From: Mycobacterium sp. URHB0044
GTDB taxonomy: Bacteria; Actinomycetota; Actinomycetes; Mycobacteriales; Mycobacteriaceae
Direction of reading: 5' to 3'
DNA: 64,000 bases
Assembly (NCBI RefSeq): GCF_000620625.1
Contig: NZ_JIAW01000001.1
Location: 434,001-498,000, forward strand
Positions 22,926-31,495 of the stretch are shown here, piece by piece. The first letter of the stretch is position 1. Every line of letters begins with the position of its first letter. The translations under genes were made by a program, and so were the position numbers. A model generated the notes under the pieces. It was given only the letters and a program-made list of their open reading frames with translations, was not told where the DNA came from and did not search any database.

Positions 22926-25337
22926 TCAGAGACTCGGCTCGAATTCCAGCACGCCGACTTCAGTGGACGCCACCCGCAATACGCTGGCCGACGCAATGTC
23001 GTAGAACAATCCACTGATTTGCAAACGCCCCTCGCGGTGCGCTTTCTCGGCGATCGGATGTGATTTCAGAATTTCGACCTGAACGGCGACGTTCACCATG
23101 CTCAATTGGTCGACGACCGAGAATCCCGCCGCGGCGGCCGACTGCGCCACCGGATGGCCGCCACCGTCGAACGCGGCGAGTGTGTGGCTGCCATGTCGCA
23201 GCCAGGCGTGCAGGGGATCCTCGTGTCCGTTGTGGTGGTGTCCGTTGTGCGCCGACCCGTTGGTGGGTTCGGCCAGCAATGCCGTCATCGCGCCGCAGCT
23301 CGAGTGACCACACACCACGATCGACGAGACTCCGAGGTTCTCCACGGCGAACGCGATCGCCGCCTCGATCGACGAATCTCGTTGCCCCGGCGGCACCAGA
23401 TTCCCGACGTTTCGGACGGTGAACAGGTCGCCCGGTCCGCTCGACGTGATCACGTTGGGCACTACACGCGAGTCGGTGCAGGTGATGAACAGCGCCTCCG
23501 GCTGCTGGGTCCTGGCCAGGTCCTTCAGATGAGGTCGCATGAACGGTGCGGTACGGCGCTGGTAGACGGCGAGGCCGTCGAGCATCGGCCGGGTGGGCCC
23601 GCCGTTCCCGTTGGTGTGCTCGCCGTTCGTGCCGTTCCCGTTCGTGTGGTTGCCGTTCGAGTGCGGGCGAGAGTCGCGCTGCCACGACTTCCAGGGGACG
23701 ATGCCCGCCAGTTGGTCCACCGACGTCATGGCCCGCTCCGGCGGTCCCTCGACTGCACTGTCGAGATGGACCGCGCCGAGCTCGCGGATGCGCACCGTGC
23801 CACCGGCCGCCTCGTGTTGCCGCTGCCACTCCTTGATCGCCTCGTGCGCGGCGTGGTCGAGGAAGTCGACGGACAGTTCCACCGTCGCGGTGGCGTTCGG
23901 CGGGACCGACGCCAGCTCTTGGGTGAGGCGCGGTAGCGACAGGAACGTGCACGAACCCTCGATCAGGACGCGCCACTCGTCGTCGCCGGTCCGTTCGGCG
24001 TGGATGCGCGTGCGGACCACCCGCCACAGCAGGAGACCGACCGCGAGCGCCAGGCCGATGAGCACGCCCTCGAGCAGGTTCAGGAACACCACGCCGAGGA
24101 CGGTGACGACGTACACCGCCAGGTCTCCCGTGCGGCGAGCGGTCTCGATGTGCGCCCACTTGACCAGCTGGATGCCGATCACGATGAGCAGCCCGGCAAG
24201 CGCGGCCATCGGGATCTGTGTGGCGAGCCCGGCGAACGGCAACGCGAACGCCAGTACCCACACGCCGTGCAGGATCGCCGACGCCCGTGTCCGCGCCCCG
24301 GCCTTGACGTTGGTCGAACTGCGCACGATGACGCCGGTCACGGGCAGCCCGCCGACCGCGCCCGAGGCGATGTTGGCCGTGCCCTGACCGATCAGTTCAC
24401 GATCGAAGTTGGTTCGAGTGCCACCCATCCGGTCGACGGAAACCGCCGACAGGAGGCTTTCCACGCTGGCGATCAGCGCCACGGTCAGCACACCGGTGGC
24501 GAAGGCGCCCCAGTTTCCGTCGGGCAGGTTCGGCAGTTGCACGGCGTCGAGGAGCGACCCGTCCAGCGCGATCCGCGGCACGTCGAGCGCCAGCACCACC
24601 GACGCCACGGTCGCAGCGACGATGGCGACCAGTGGACCCGGCACCTTGCCGATCGGGGCGGGCACCCACCGCCACGCCAGCAGGACGGCGATGACGAAGA
24701 CGCCGAGGAACACTTCCGGTCCGCCGGCGTTCAACAGTTGCGCGGGCAGTTCGGTGACGTTGGCGAGCGCCGTGCTGTTCGATTCGCCGCCGAGCAGCAC
24801 GTGTATCTGTTGCAGCGCGATCGTAATACCGATTCCGGCGAGCATGGCGTGCACCACGACCGGCGAGATGGCCAGCGCGGCGCGAGCCACCCGGCTCAAT
24901 CCGAACAGCACCTGCAGCACGCCGGCGCACACGGTGATCGCGCACGTGACGGCCCAGCCGAACTGTGCGACCAGGCCCGCGACGATGACGGTCAGCCCGG
25001 CGGCGGGCCCACTCACCTGCAGCGGCGATCCACCAAGAGCACCCGCGACCACGCCGCCGACGATCGCCGCGATGAGGCCGGCGAGTACGGGGGCATCGGA
25101 GGCCACCGCGATGCCCAGCGACAACGGCAGTGCAACCAGGAACACCACCAGCGAGGCGGGTATGTCATAGCGCAGGTTCGACCGCCAGCCGGTAGGCACT
25201 GCCGGTGCTTGCGGCGCCGGCGGCTCGCTCGTCGATTTGACTTGAAGACCTTCGTTAATGAGCGGCTCCCATCGTTGAGCAATGCAGAATTGGTGTCTGA
25301 CGTCGATGTCGACCGGATCAACGGTATGGATGGCCAT
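22926..25337 (-). CDS. SulP-type anion transporter fused to beta-carbonic anhydrase
   Basis: 803-residue fusion. Residues about 35-430 are a SulP/SLC26 transporter core with 10-12 membrane segments (YDIPASLVVFLVALPLSLGIA, GSPLQVSGPAAGLTVIVAGL, GGLPVTGVIVRSSTNVKAGARTR). A short STAS-like region follows (WRVLIEGSCTFLSLPRL, ELSVDFLDHAAHEAI). The C-terminal about 200 residues are a beta-carbonic anhydrase with CTDSRVVPN and GHSSCGAM, giving the Cys-Asp-Arg and His-Cys zinc-site residues. The likely role is bicarbonate uptake coupled to CO2 interconversion; the architecture matches M. tuberculosis Rv3273. Asn-Gly/His low-complexity inserts lie in the linker and in the anhydrase domain. ATG at 25337 is preferred; a TTG at 25349 is possible. 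Confidence 0.9.
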   Translation of the reverse strand: MAIHTVDPVDIDVRHQFCIAQRWEPLINEGLQVKSTSEPPAPQAPAVPTGWRSNLRYDIPASLVVFLVALPLSLGIAVASDAPVLAGLIAAIVGGVVAGALGGSPLQVSGPAAGLTVIVAGLVAQFGWAVTCAITVCAGVLQVLFGLSRVARAALAISPVVVHAMLAGIGITIALQQIHVLLGGESNSTALANVTELPAQLLNAGGPEVFLGVFVIAVLLAWRWVPAPIGKVPGPLVAIVAATVASVVLALDVPRIALDGSLLDAVQLPNLPDGNWGAFATGVLTVALIASVESLLSAVSVDRMGGTRTNFDRELIGQGTANIASGAVGGLPVTGVIVRSSTNVKAGARTRASAILHGVWVLAFALPFAGLATQIPMAALAGLLIVIGIQLVKWAHIETARRTGDLAVYVVTVLGVVFLNLLEGVLIGLALAVGLLLWRVVRTRIHAERTGDDEWRVLIEGSCTFLSLPRLTQELASVPPNATATVELSVDFLDHAAHEAIKEWQRQHEAAGGTVRIRELGAVHLDSAVEGPPERAMTSVDQLAGIVPWKSWQRDSRPHSNGNHTNGNGTNGEHTNGNGGPTRPMLDGLAVYQRRTAPFMRPHLKDLARTQQPEALFITCTDSRVVPNVITSSGPGDLFTVRNVGNLVPPGQRDSSIEAAIAFAVENLGVSSIVVCGHSSCGAMTALLAEPTNGSAHNGHHHNGHEDPLHAWLRHGSHTLAAFDGGGHPVAQSAAAAGFSVVDQLSMVNVAVQVEILKSHPIAEKAHREGRLQISGLFYDIASASVLRVASTEVGVLEFEPSL

Positions 25338-25617
25338 CTGGGGCGGCAACGCGATGCGGCTACTTCATGTCGAACCCATATGTGTTGTTACGCAGTCGAA
25401 ACGGAACTCGGGTCATTAGCCCAAGGAGTCGTGATTGCGGGAAACCCTGTGGCACAGTGCGATCCGGGCCGATTCCCCAGGGTCGCTCGCCCGCCAGGTA
25501 TCTTGCGGCGAATGACGTAGCAGCGTGATCTCCGTCACCCATTGGCTATCAACGCTTTTCATAAGAAGTGCATATGAACTTCGTGACAGCTTCACATCGC
25601 GTTTGCAGTATGGAAGC

Positions 25618-26391
25618 ATGACAAGGACGTCGCTCCCTGCCCGCACGCCCAACCACCGGCAGGCCATCCTCGGCCAACTGCCTCGCATGTACCGGCCCGA
25701 CGGGTCCCCCATCCGGGTGCTTCTCGTCGACGACGAACTGGCACTGACCAACCTGGTCACGATGGCGCTGCACTACGAGGGCTGGCAGATCGAGGTGGCG
25801 CACGACGGCCGCGACGCCGTCGCGAAGTTCCGCGAGAACGCCCCCGACGTGCTGATTCTCGACATCATGCTGCCCGACATCGACGGCCTCCAGATACTGC
25901 GGCGGGTCCGCGAGGCATCGGACTACACACTCACGCTGTTCCTCACCGCGCGCGACTCGGTGACCGACCGTGTGGCGGGCCTCACGGCAGGCGCCGACGA
26001 CTACATGACCAAGCCGTTCAGCCTCGAGGAACTCGTGGCGCGGATCCGGGGGCTGCTGCGGCGGTCCCAGTACACCGACGTCCCTCCGCCCGACCAACTG
26101 ACCGTCGGCGACTTGACACTCGACGGGCCCAGCCGGACCGTGACCCGGGCCGGCGCGATGATCTATTTGACCGCAACGGAATTCGAGCTTCTGCGCTACC
26201 TGATGCGCAACCCGGATCGCGCCATCGCCCGCGAGGAGATCCTGGATCGGGTGTGGAACTACGGCTTCGACGGCAGGTCCAGCATCGTCGACCTCTACAT
26301 CTCCTATTTGCGGAAGAAGCTCGACGGTCGCGGTGAGCCGATGATCCACACCGTGCGCGGCATCGGATACATGCTGCGGTCCCCGCAGTGA
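25618..26391 (+). CDS. trcR: TrcR-like OmpR-family response regulator
   Basis: 257-residue response regulator with a 30-residue N-terminal extension (MYRPDGSPIRVLLVDDE). The receiver has acidic residues Asp38-Asp39, phosphoacceptor Asp82 (LILDIMLPDIDG) and the conserved Lys in YMTKPFSLEEL. The C-terminal winged helix carries LTATEFELLRYLMRNPDRAIAREEIL and RSSIVDLYISYLRKKLD. Extension, length and the partner kinase overlapping at GTGA match TrcRS of M. tuberculosis (Rv1033c-Rv1032c). The 280 bases upstream (25338-25617) divide it from the divergent SulP gene; they are relatively AT-rich, and GAAGT/ACTTC inverted arms at 25564-25581 are a possible self-regulatory site. Confidence 0.85.
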   Translation: MTRTSLPARTPNHRQAILGQLPRMYRPDGSPIRVLLVDDELALTNLVTMALHYEGWQIEVAHDGRDAVAKFRENAPDVLILDIMLPDIDGLQILRRVREASDYTLTLFLTARDSVTDRVAGLTAGADDYMTKPFSLEELVARIRGLLRRSQYTDVPPPDQLTVGDLTLDGPSRTVTRAGAMIYLTATEFELLRYLMRNPDRAIAREEILDRVWNYGFDGRSSIVDLYISYLRKKLDGRGEPMIHTVRGIGYMLRSPQ

Positions 26392-27926
26392 GACGGCCCA
26401 CCGCGGGGTGGCGTCCAAGAACCATTCGACAGCGCCTCGTGCTGGGCGTTTCCACCGTCGTCAGCGTCATCATGGCGGCGATGGGTGGGCTGTACGTCTA
26501 CAGCCTGCGTGACTACGCCATCGACCTCATCGACGAGCGGCTGACACACTCGCTGGCCGCGTTCAGCCATTCGCTCGCCAAGAGCACCTACACCGACGCC
26601 CATCCACAACTGTTCGGGACCGAGGGGCCCGAAGTGTTGACGGACTTCACCGGCCAGGCGCCGGGAACGTTGATAGCCGTCCTGCACGACGGGGCGGTCG
26701 TCGGCTCGGCGGTGTTCTCCGACGGCGAGCCGCGCCCGGCACCGGTGGACGCCGTCCGCGCCCTGGAAGCCATCACCTGGCCCGGTGACGAGTCCCCGTT
26801 CAGCGTCGAGCTCGGCCGGCTGGGGCAGAACCGGGTACAGAGCCGCGCCATCGACGGTGCACACACGCTGGTGTCGGGGGTGTCGCTGGAGCGCGTCAAC
26901 TCGGCGGTGGTGCGCAAGAGCGTCAGCGCGGGAGGCCTGGTGCTGGTGGCGTTGGTGGTGTGCGCGGCAGGCACCGTGCTCGCGATCCGGCTCGGCCTCC
27001 GACCGCTGCGACGCGTCGCCGCGACGGCGGCCGGCGTGGCCAAGTTGCCGCTCGCCGATCCGGGCCATCGGATCACCGCGCGGGTCGCCGATGCCGACAC
27101 CGACCCCGACAATGAGGTCGCCATCGTCGGGCGGGCGTTGAACCGGCTGCTGGCCAACGTGGATTCCGCGCTCGTGGAGCGTGCCGAGTCGGACCGCCGG
27201 ATCCGCCGGTTCCTCTCCGACGCGAGCCACGAACTCCGCACACCGCTGGCCGCGATCCAGGGCTACGCCGAACTCACCCGCCAAGATCGGGCGGAGCTGC
27301 CGGACACCACCGAGTACGCGCTCGCGCGCATCGAGTCGGAGTCGCTGCGGATGGCGTCGCTGGTCGCCGACCTGCTGTTGCTGTCTCGCCTCGACGAGCG
27401 CGAGGGGCTGCTGACCGAGGAGGTCGACCTGGACGACGTACTCATCGACGCCGTCAACGACATCACGGTGTCGGCGACGGAGCACCACTGGCAGCTCGAA
27501 CTGCCCGAGATACCGGTTCGGGTGCTCGGCGATCGGGCCAGGCTGCACCAGCTGCTGAGCAACCTGCTGGCCAACGCCTCGGTCCACACGCCGCCCGGCA
27601 CGACCGTCACCACCTCCCTGCGGATTCGCGCCGATGACACGGGCGCCCGGGCCGAGCTGGCCGTCGAGGACGACGGTCCCGGCATTCCCACCGACCTGCT
27701 GCCGCATCTGTTCGACCGATTCGTGCGGGCCGACACCTCACGATCCCGGGAGGCGGGCAACAGCGGGCTGGGCCTTGCCATCGTGCAGTCGATCGCCGAA
27801 GCGCACAACGGTGCGGTCGCGGTTCGATCGGACGCTGGCGGAACCACCTTCACCGTCGAGCTGCCCGACCTCGTCCTGACCTACGGCGGCGTCGTCAGGC
27901 ACCGTGTTGGGGCCGCGACACCATGA
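26388..27926 (+). CDS. trcS: TrcS-like sensor histidine kinase
   Basis: 512-residue kinase: transmembrane segments at about 14-40 and 179-201 enclose a sensor domain of about 140 residues; a HAMP linker follows (about 202-262); His281 lies in FLSDASHELRTPLAAIQGY; the ATPase domain has HQLLSNLLANASVHT (N box), DDGPGIP (G1), FVRADTSRSREAGNSGLGLAIV (F and G2). GTG at 26388 overlaps the response-regulator stop. Length and order match TrcS. Signal unknown. Confidence 0.87.
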   Translation: MRRPTAGWRPRTIRQRLVLGVSTVVSVIMAAMGGLYVYSLRDYAIDLIDERLTHSLAAFSHSLAKSTYTDAHPQLFGTEGPEVLTDFTGQAPGTLIAVLHDGAVVGSAVFSDGEPRPAPVDAVRALEAITWPGDESPFSVELGRLGQNRVQSRAIDGAHTLVSGVSLERVNSAVVRKSVSAGGLVLVALVVCAAGTVLAIRLGLRPLRRVAATAAGVAKLPLADPGHRITARVADADTDPDNEVAIVGRALNRLLANVDSALVERAESDRRIRRFLSDASHELRTPLAAIQGYAELTRQDRAELPDTTEYALARIESESLRMASLVADLLLLSRLDEREGLLTEEVDLDDVLIDAVNDITVSATEHHWQLELPEIPVRVLGDRARLHQLLSNLLANASVHTPPGTTVTTSLRIRADDTGARAELAVEDDGPGIPTDLLPHLFDRFVRADTSRSREAGNSGLGLAIVQSIAEAHNGAVAVRSDAGGTTFTVELPDLVLTYGGVVRHRVGAATP

Positions 27927-27966
27927 CGCCGTCAGGCCGTTCACCACGTGTCCTATCGTGACGGTC

Positions 27967-29193
27967 ATGGACTTCACGATGTCGCCGAAGGCGCAAGACC
28001 ACCACGAGCGACTCACGGAGTTCATGACGGAATTCGTGTTCCCGGCCGAGGCGGAGTACCACCGCTACCGCGAGGAGGCGGGCCCCAAGGATCACACCGT
28101 CCCGCCGATCGTCGAGGAGCTCAAGCTCAAGGCGAAGGAGCGGGGACTGTGGAACCTGTTCTTGCCGTCGATCTCGGGGCTGAGCAATCTGGAGTACTCG
28201 CCGCTGGCTGAGTTGTCGGGCTGGAGCCTGGAGATCGCGCCCGAGGTACTCAACTGCGCGGCGCCCGACACCGGGAACATGGAGACTCTGCACCTGTTCG
28301 CGAACGAGGACCAGAGCAAGCAGTGGCTGGAGCCGCTGCTCGACGGGCAGATCCGCAGCGGCTTCGCGATGACGGAACCGGCGGTGGCCTCCAGCGACGC
28401 CCGCAACATCCAGACGTCGATCGTGCGCGACGGTGCCGACTACGTGATCAACGGGCGCAAGTGGTGGACCACCGGCGCCGCCGACCCGCGCTGCAAGATC
28501 CTGATCGTGATGGGACGAACCAACCCCGACGCCGCCAGCCATCAGCAGCAGTCGATGGTGCTGGTGCCAGCGGACACTCCCGGGGTGAACATCCTGCGGT
28601 CGACGCCGGTGTTCGGTTGGCAGGACCAGCACGGGCACTGCGAGATCGTCTTCGACAACGTGCGGGTTCCCGCCACCAATCTGCTCGGTGAGGAGGGCTC
28701 GGGTTTCGCGATCGCCCAGGCGCGGCTGGGACCAGGCCGGATCCACCACTGCATGCGGGCGCTCGGCGCGGCCGAGCGGGCGCTGGCGTTGATGGTGGAC
28801 CGCGTGCAGAAGCGGGTGGCGTTCGGGAAGCCGCTGTCCGAGCAGGGTGTGGTGCGTGAGTCGATTGCCAAGTCGCGCAACGAGATCGACCAGGCCAGGC
28901 TGCTGTGCGAGAAGGCGGCGTGGACCATCGATCAGCTCGGCAACCGGGAGGCGCACCTGTTGGTGTCGCAGGTCAAGTCGGTGGCGCCGATCGTGGCGTG
29001 CGCGGTGATCGACCGTGCCATTCAGGTCCATGGCGCCGCAGGCGTCAGTGACGACTTCCCGTTGGCGCGGCTGTACAGCTGGCACCGGGCGATGCGGCTG
29101 TTCGACGGGCCCGACGAGGTGCACATGCGGACCATCGCGCGCGCCGAATTGGGCCGCGAGAAGAGCGCTTTCGCGGCGGCGGTGACCGCGTAG
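27967..29193 (+). CDS. fadE2: Acyl-CoA dehydrogenase, FadE2-like
   Basis: 408-residue flavin-dependent acyl-CoA dehydrogenase. Visible blocks are SGFAMTEPAVASSDARNIQTSIVRDG and YVINGRKWWTTGA (FAD/substrate region), the GPGRIHHCMRALG helix, RVAFGKPLSEQGVVRE and QVHGAAGVSDDFPLARLYSWHRAMRLFDGPDEVH at the C terminus. It would introduce a trans-2 double bond into an acyl-CoA, passing electrons to ETF; the exact acyl chain is unknown. The ATG at 27967 is the family start; the frame is open to 27904. Its stop overlaps the ptpB start by one base, the same fadE2-ptpB pairing as in M. tuberculosis. Confidence 0.88.
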   Translation: MDFTMSPKAQDHHERLTEFMTEFVFPAEAEYHRYREEAGPKDHTVPPIVEELKLKAKERGLWNLFLPSISGLSNLEYSPLAELSGWSLEIAPEVLNCAAPDTGNMETLHLFANEDQSKQWLEPLLDGQIRSGFAMTEPAVASSDARNIQTSIVRDGADYVINGRKWWTTGAADPRCKILIVMGRTNPDAASHQQQSMVLVPADTPGVNILRSTPVFGWQDQHGHCEIVFDNVRVPATNLLGEEGSGFAIAQARLGPGRIHHCMRALGAAERALALMVDRVQKRVAFGKPLSEQGVVRESIAKSRNEIDQARLLCEKAAWTIDQLGNREAHLLVSQVKSVAPIVACAVIDRAIQVHGAAGVSDDFPLARLYSWHRAMRLFDGPDEVHMRTIARAELGREKSAFAAAVTA

Positions 29194-30008
29194 TGACCGG
29201 CGACGTCGCGATGCTGTCGGGGGCGTGGAACTTTCGGGACGTCGCCGAGCACACCGGCATCCGGCCGGGACGGTTCTACCGGTCCAGCGAGCTGAGCCGG
29301 CTCGACGACGCCGGTCGCGAAGCGATGCTGCGGCTGGGCATCACGGACGTCGCCGATCTGCGGTCGCTTCGCGAGGTCGAGCGCCGCGGGCCAGGGCAGG
29401 TGCCCGAGGGCGTCGAGGTGCATCTGCTGCCGTTTCACGAGCTCTCCAATCAGGGTCCTGAGGGGGCCGAGGCGCCGCACGAGCAGACGTTCGAGCGGAT
29501 GATGACGGAGAAGCCCGACGACGAGGACGTCGCCGTTGCGGCGGCGCGCTTCATGACGGAGGAGTACAAGCGCTTCCCGACGTTGCCCGGCGCGCATCTT
29601 GCGGTGCGCGAGGTGGTTTCGATGCTGGCCGACGGGCGTCCCGTCATCACGCACTGCTTCGCGGGGAAGGACCGGACGGGATTCACGGTTGCACTGGCGC
29701 TGGAAGCGGCGGGGGTTCCCCGCGACGAGATCCTGGCCGACTTCCTCCGCAGCAATGAGGCGGTGCCGCAGCTGAGGGAACGCATCCTCGAGTCGATCCG
29801 CAATCGCGGTGCTGAGGGGACGACGGATGAGATCGTCACGTTCGCCGAAGCGCGGCTCAACGAGGAGGTGTTGGGCGTTCGGGAGGATTACCTCGCGGCG
29901 GCGCGCAGCACCATCGACGAGGACTACGGTTCGCTGCCGAATTACCTTGAGGCGCTTGGTGTCACGGGTGATCAGGTGGATCGCCTGCGTGCGAACCTGC
30001 TGGCCTGA
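29193..30008 (+). CDS. ptpB: Protein tyrosine/lipid phosphatase PtpB
   Basis: 271-residue phosphatase. The P-loop is HCFAGKDRTGF (residues 154-164), with catalytic Cys155 and the Lys-Asp pair typical of the MptpB family; LPGAWNFRDVA-like and RPGRFYRSSELSRLDDAGR N-terminal blocks closely resemble M. tuberculosis PtpB, a secreted effector with phosphotyrosine and phosphoinositide activity. The lid region (about residues 80-130) is shorter than I recall for the M. tuberculosis protein. GTG at 29193 overlaps the fadE2 stop; an ATG at 29211 is an alternative. The substrate in an environmental species is unknown. Confidence 0.88.
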   Translation: MTGDVAMLSGAWNFRDVAEHTGIRPGRFYRSSELSRLDDAGREAMLRLGITDVADLRSLREVERRGPGQVPEGVEVHLLPFHELSNQGPEGAEAPHEQTFERMMTEKPDDEDVAVAAARFMTEEYKRFPTLPGAHLAVREVVSMLADGRPVITHCFAGKDRTGFTVALALEAAGVPRDEILADFLRSNEAVPQLRERILESIRNRGAEGTTDEIVTFAEARLNEEVLGVREDYLAAARSTIDEDYGSLPNYLEALGVTGDQVDRLRANLLA

Positions 30009-30039
30009 GCCACCCCCGCTGGCACACACGACCCCGATT

Positions 30040-30324
30040 GCCCACCTAACAGCGACTTTTCGCACGCACCCCTGCCAACCGTCGACCCACCAGCCGATCC
30101 CCACCCGCAGACACCACCCCGATTGCCCACCTCACAGCGACTTTTTCGCACGCACCCCTGCCAACCGTCGACCCACCAGCCGACCCACACCCCCGGCAGC
30201 CACCACGCCATTTGCCCACCTAACAGCGACTTTTCGCACACGCCACTGCCAACCGTCGACCGACCACCCGACCCACACCCCGGCAGACAACACCCCATTT
30301 GCCCACCTAACAGCGACTTTTCGG
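30040..30324 (+). repeat. Four imperfect ~87-bp tandem repeats, forward orientation
   Basis: Units start at 30040, 30125, 30214 and 30301 (spacing 85, 89, 87). Each opens with GCCCACCTAACAGCGACTTT followed by TCGC, and the first three continue through a conserved CTGCCAACCGTCGACC block to a Pro-codon-like C-rich segment. The whole unit, not only the opening, is similar. The region occupies the 348 bases between ptpB and the next gene and has no credible coding frame. Inverted copies lie at 30732-30927 beyond the enclosed gene. Confidence 0.85.
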
Positions 30325-30356
30325 GTCACCGGTGTTGGGCCGGGTGCCAGGCGGCC

Positions 30357-30698
30357 TCAGGCATTCGACCACGTCGGACCGTCCCACCCGGCCAGGTCGA
30401 ACGGCCGGCCCCGCGCCTCCTCGCGCATCGCTAGCACACGTTGGTGAATCCGGTACTCGGTCGCACGCGGCAATACCCCGGGCCCATACCGGCCCCAGCC
30501 GTGCCGACGAACTCTGTCATGCGCGATCTCCCATCGCAGCGCATCCGACACGGCCTTCGACGCCCTGCCCGGAATCCGGAAACCCTGATATGTCAGTGCC
30601 TCGATCAGCTCTGCGACCGAATGTGAACCGTGTTGGGCGAGGTACATGGTGAGCGCGTAGCGAAGCTCAATGCCGCGTAGTTCGCGTGGTTGGGCCAT
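30357..30698 (-). CDS. Small winged-helix-like protein enclosed by repeats
   Basis: 113 residues: MAQPRELRGIELRYALTMYLAQHGSHSVAELIEALTYQGFRIPGRASKAVSDALRWEIAHDRVRRHGWGRYGPG then a basic C-terminal part. The pattern helix-helix-SVAELIEAL...SKAVSDALRWE-R-GRY resembles a winged helix-turn-helix of the kind found in AbiEi-type antitoxins and small regulators. No exact family is claimed. The ATG at 30698 is preferred; an ATG at 30713 is possible, and the longer open frame to 30953 runs through repeat sequence and is not credible. It is the only gene between two oppositely oriented repeat arrays. Confidence 0.65.
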   Translation of the reverse strand: MAQPRELRGIELRYALTMYLAQHGSHSVAELIEALTYQGFRIPGRASKAVSDALRWEIAHDRVRRHGWGRYGPGVLPRATEYRIHQRVLAMREEARGRPFDLAGWDGPTWSNA

Positions 30699-30731
30699 GC
30701 CCGACGGTGACATCGCGCTACGACACATCCC

Positions 30732-30927
30732 GCGAGAAGTCGCTGTCAGGTGGGCACTTATCCACAGGGAGTCTCCCCCGAAGCCGCGGATGCGCGACCT
30801 GCCGCACACTAGCCGTGAAGAAGTCGCTCGGAGGTGGGCAATCGGGGTGGTGTTAGCGCGGGGTGCGGGTCGACGGGTAGGTCGACGGTTGGCAGGGGCG
30901 CCCGCGAAAAGTCGCTCGTAGGTGGGC
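30732..30927 (-). repeat. Three ~87-bp repeats, inverted orientation
   Basis: Copies ending GGTGGGC lie at 30732-30755, 30815-30839 and 30904-30927 (spacing 84 and 88), each the reverse complement of the left array's opening. Between the second and third, the full unit including the GCCAACCGTCGACC block (as its complement) is kept; between the first and second the sequence differs and includes TTATCCACA (30758-30766). With 30040-30324 they bracket the small winged-helix-like gene. Confidence 0.8.
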
Positions 30928-30977
30928 ATTTCCAACAGTGGTCCGGGACGCACGCGCCTGGCACGAGCACCTGGCGC

Positions 30978-31028
30978 GCTAGCCCACCAACACCGCTAGC
31001 CCACGAACACGGTTACCCCACGAACAAC
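30978..31028. repeat. Three tandem 17-bp repeats at the 3' end of the DUF456 gene
   Basis: GCTAGCCCACCAACACC (30978-30994), GCTAGCCCACGAACACG (30995-31011) and GTTACCCCACGAACAAC (31012-31028) repeat at exactly 17 bases. The rightmost unit encodes the terminal Phe-Val-Gly-stop of the DUF456 protein; the other two preserve an FVG/LVG-stop sequence in the other frames, so the end of the gene has been duplicated twice. Confidence 0.75.
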
Positions 31029-31495
31029 GCGACCGCCCACACCGCCGTCGCCAACAACGCACCCGCCAACTCGACCCCGACCGACAGAGCCACGCCCTTG
31101 ATCGCGTGCACGGTCGACGTCCAGGCCAACCGCTGATCGCGTCGCTTCGCCAGCTCGGCCAAATACACGCCGAGCACGAAGCCCAACACCAGGCCAAGCA
31201 CCGGCACCACGAAGAAACCGATGATGCCAAGCACCGCACCGGCGAACAGGCTCGACGTCCTGACGTCGGCGCCGCGCATCCGTCGCATCGGCCACAGGTA
31301 CTTCACCAGCAAGGTGGCGCCCAACAGCACTGCGACGACACCGAGCGTCACCCACGCCACCGTCGTCCGCTCGATGAACGCCCACACCGCGATGGCACCG
31401 AACACCAGCACCGTGCCGGGTAGCAGCGGCACCAGAATTCCGACCAACCCCACCGCGATCGCCAGGGCGACCAGCACGACCCCTGCCGTGCTCAC
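31013..31495 (-). CDS. DUF456 membrane protein
   Basis: 160-residue integral membrane protein of the DUF456 type: VVLVALAIAVGLVGILVPLLPGTVLVFGAIAVWAF, WVTLGVVAVLLGATLLV, then LFAGAVLGIIGFFVVPVLGLVLGFVLGVYLAEL and a C-terminal helix. The Gly-rich second pair is typical. Function unknown. GTG at 31495 overlaps the stop of the HAD gene as GTGA, so it is the last gene of a leftward operon. Confidence 0.8.
   Translation of the reverse strand: MSTAGVVLVALAIAVGLVGILVPLLPGTVLVFGAIAVWAFIERTTVAWVTLGVVAVLLGATLLVKYLWPMRRMRGADVRTSSLFAGAVLGIIGFFVVPVLGLVLGFVLGVYLAELAKRRDQRLAWTSTVHAIKGVALSVGVELAGALLATAVWAVALFVG

Noticed and set aside
29022-30104. Long minus-strand open frame antisense to fadE2/ptpB
   Set aside because: It is a high-GC shadow of two clear genes, with low-complexity composition, and it begins inside the repeat array.
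30758-30766. TTATCCACA DnaA-box-like sequence
   Set aside because: Only one copy was noticed, with no AT-rich unwinding region or replication genes nearby, so an origin is not supported.
30040-30927. Possible CRISPR array
   Set aside because: The repeat heads are 24 bases, but the intervening 60-odd bases are also similar between units, so there are no unique spacers; orientation flips across a gene and no cas genes are present.
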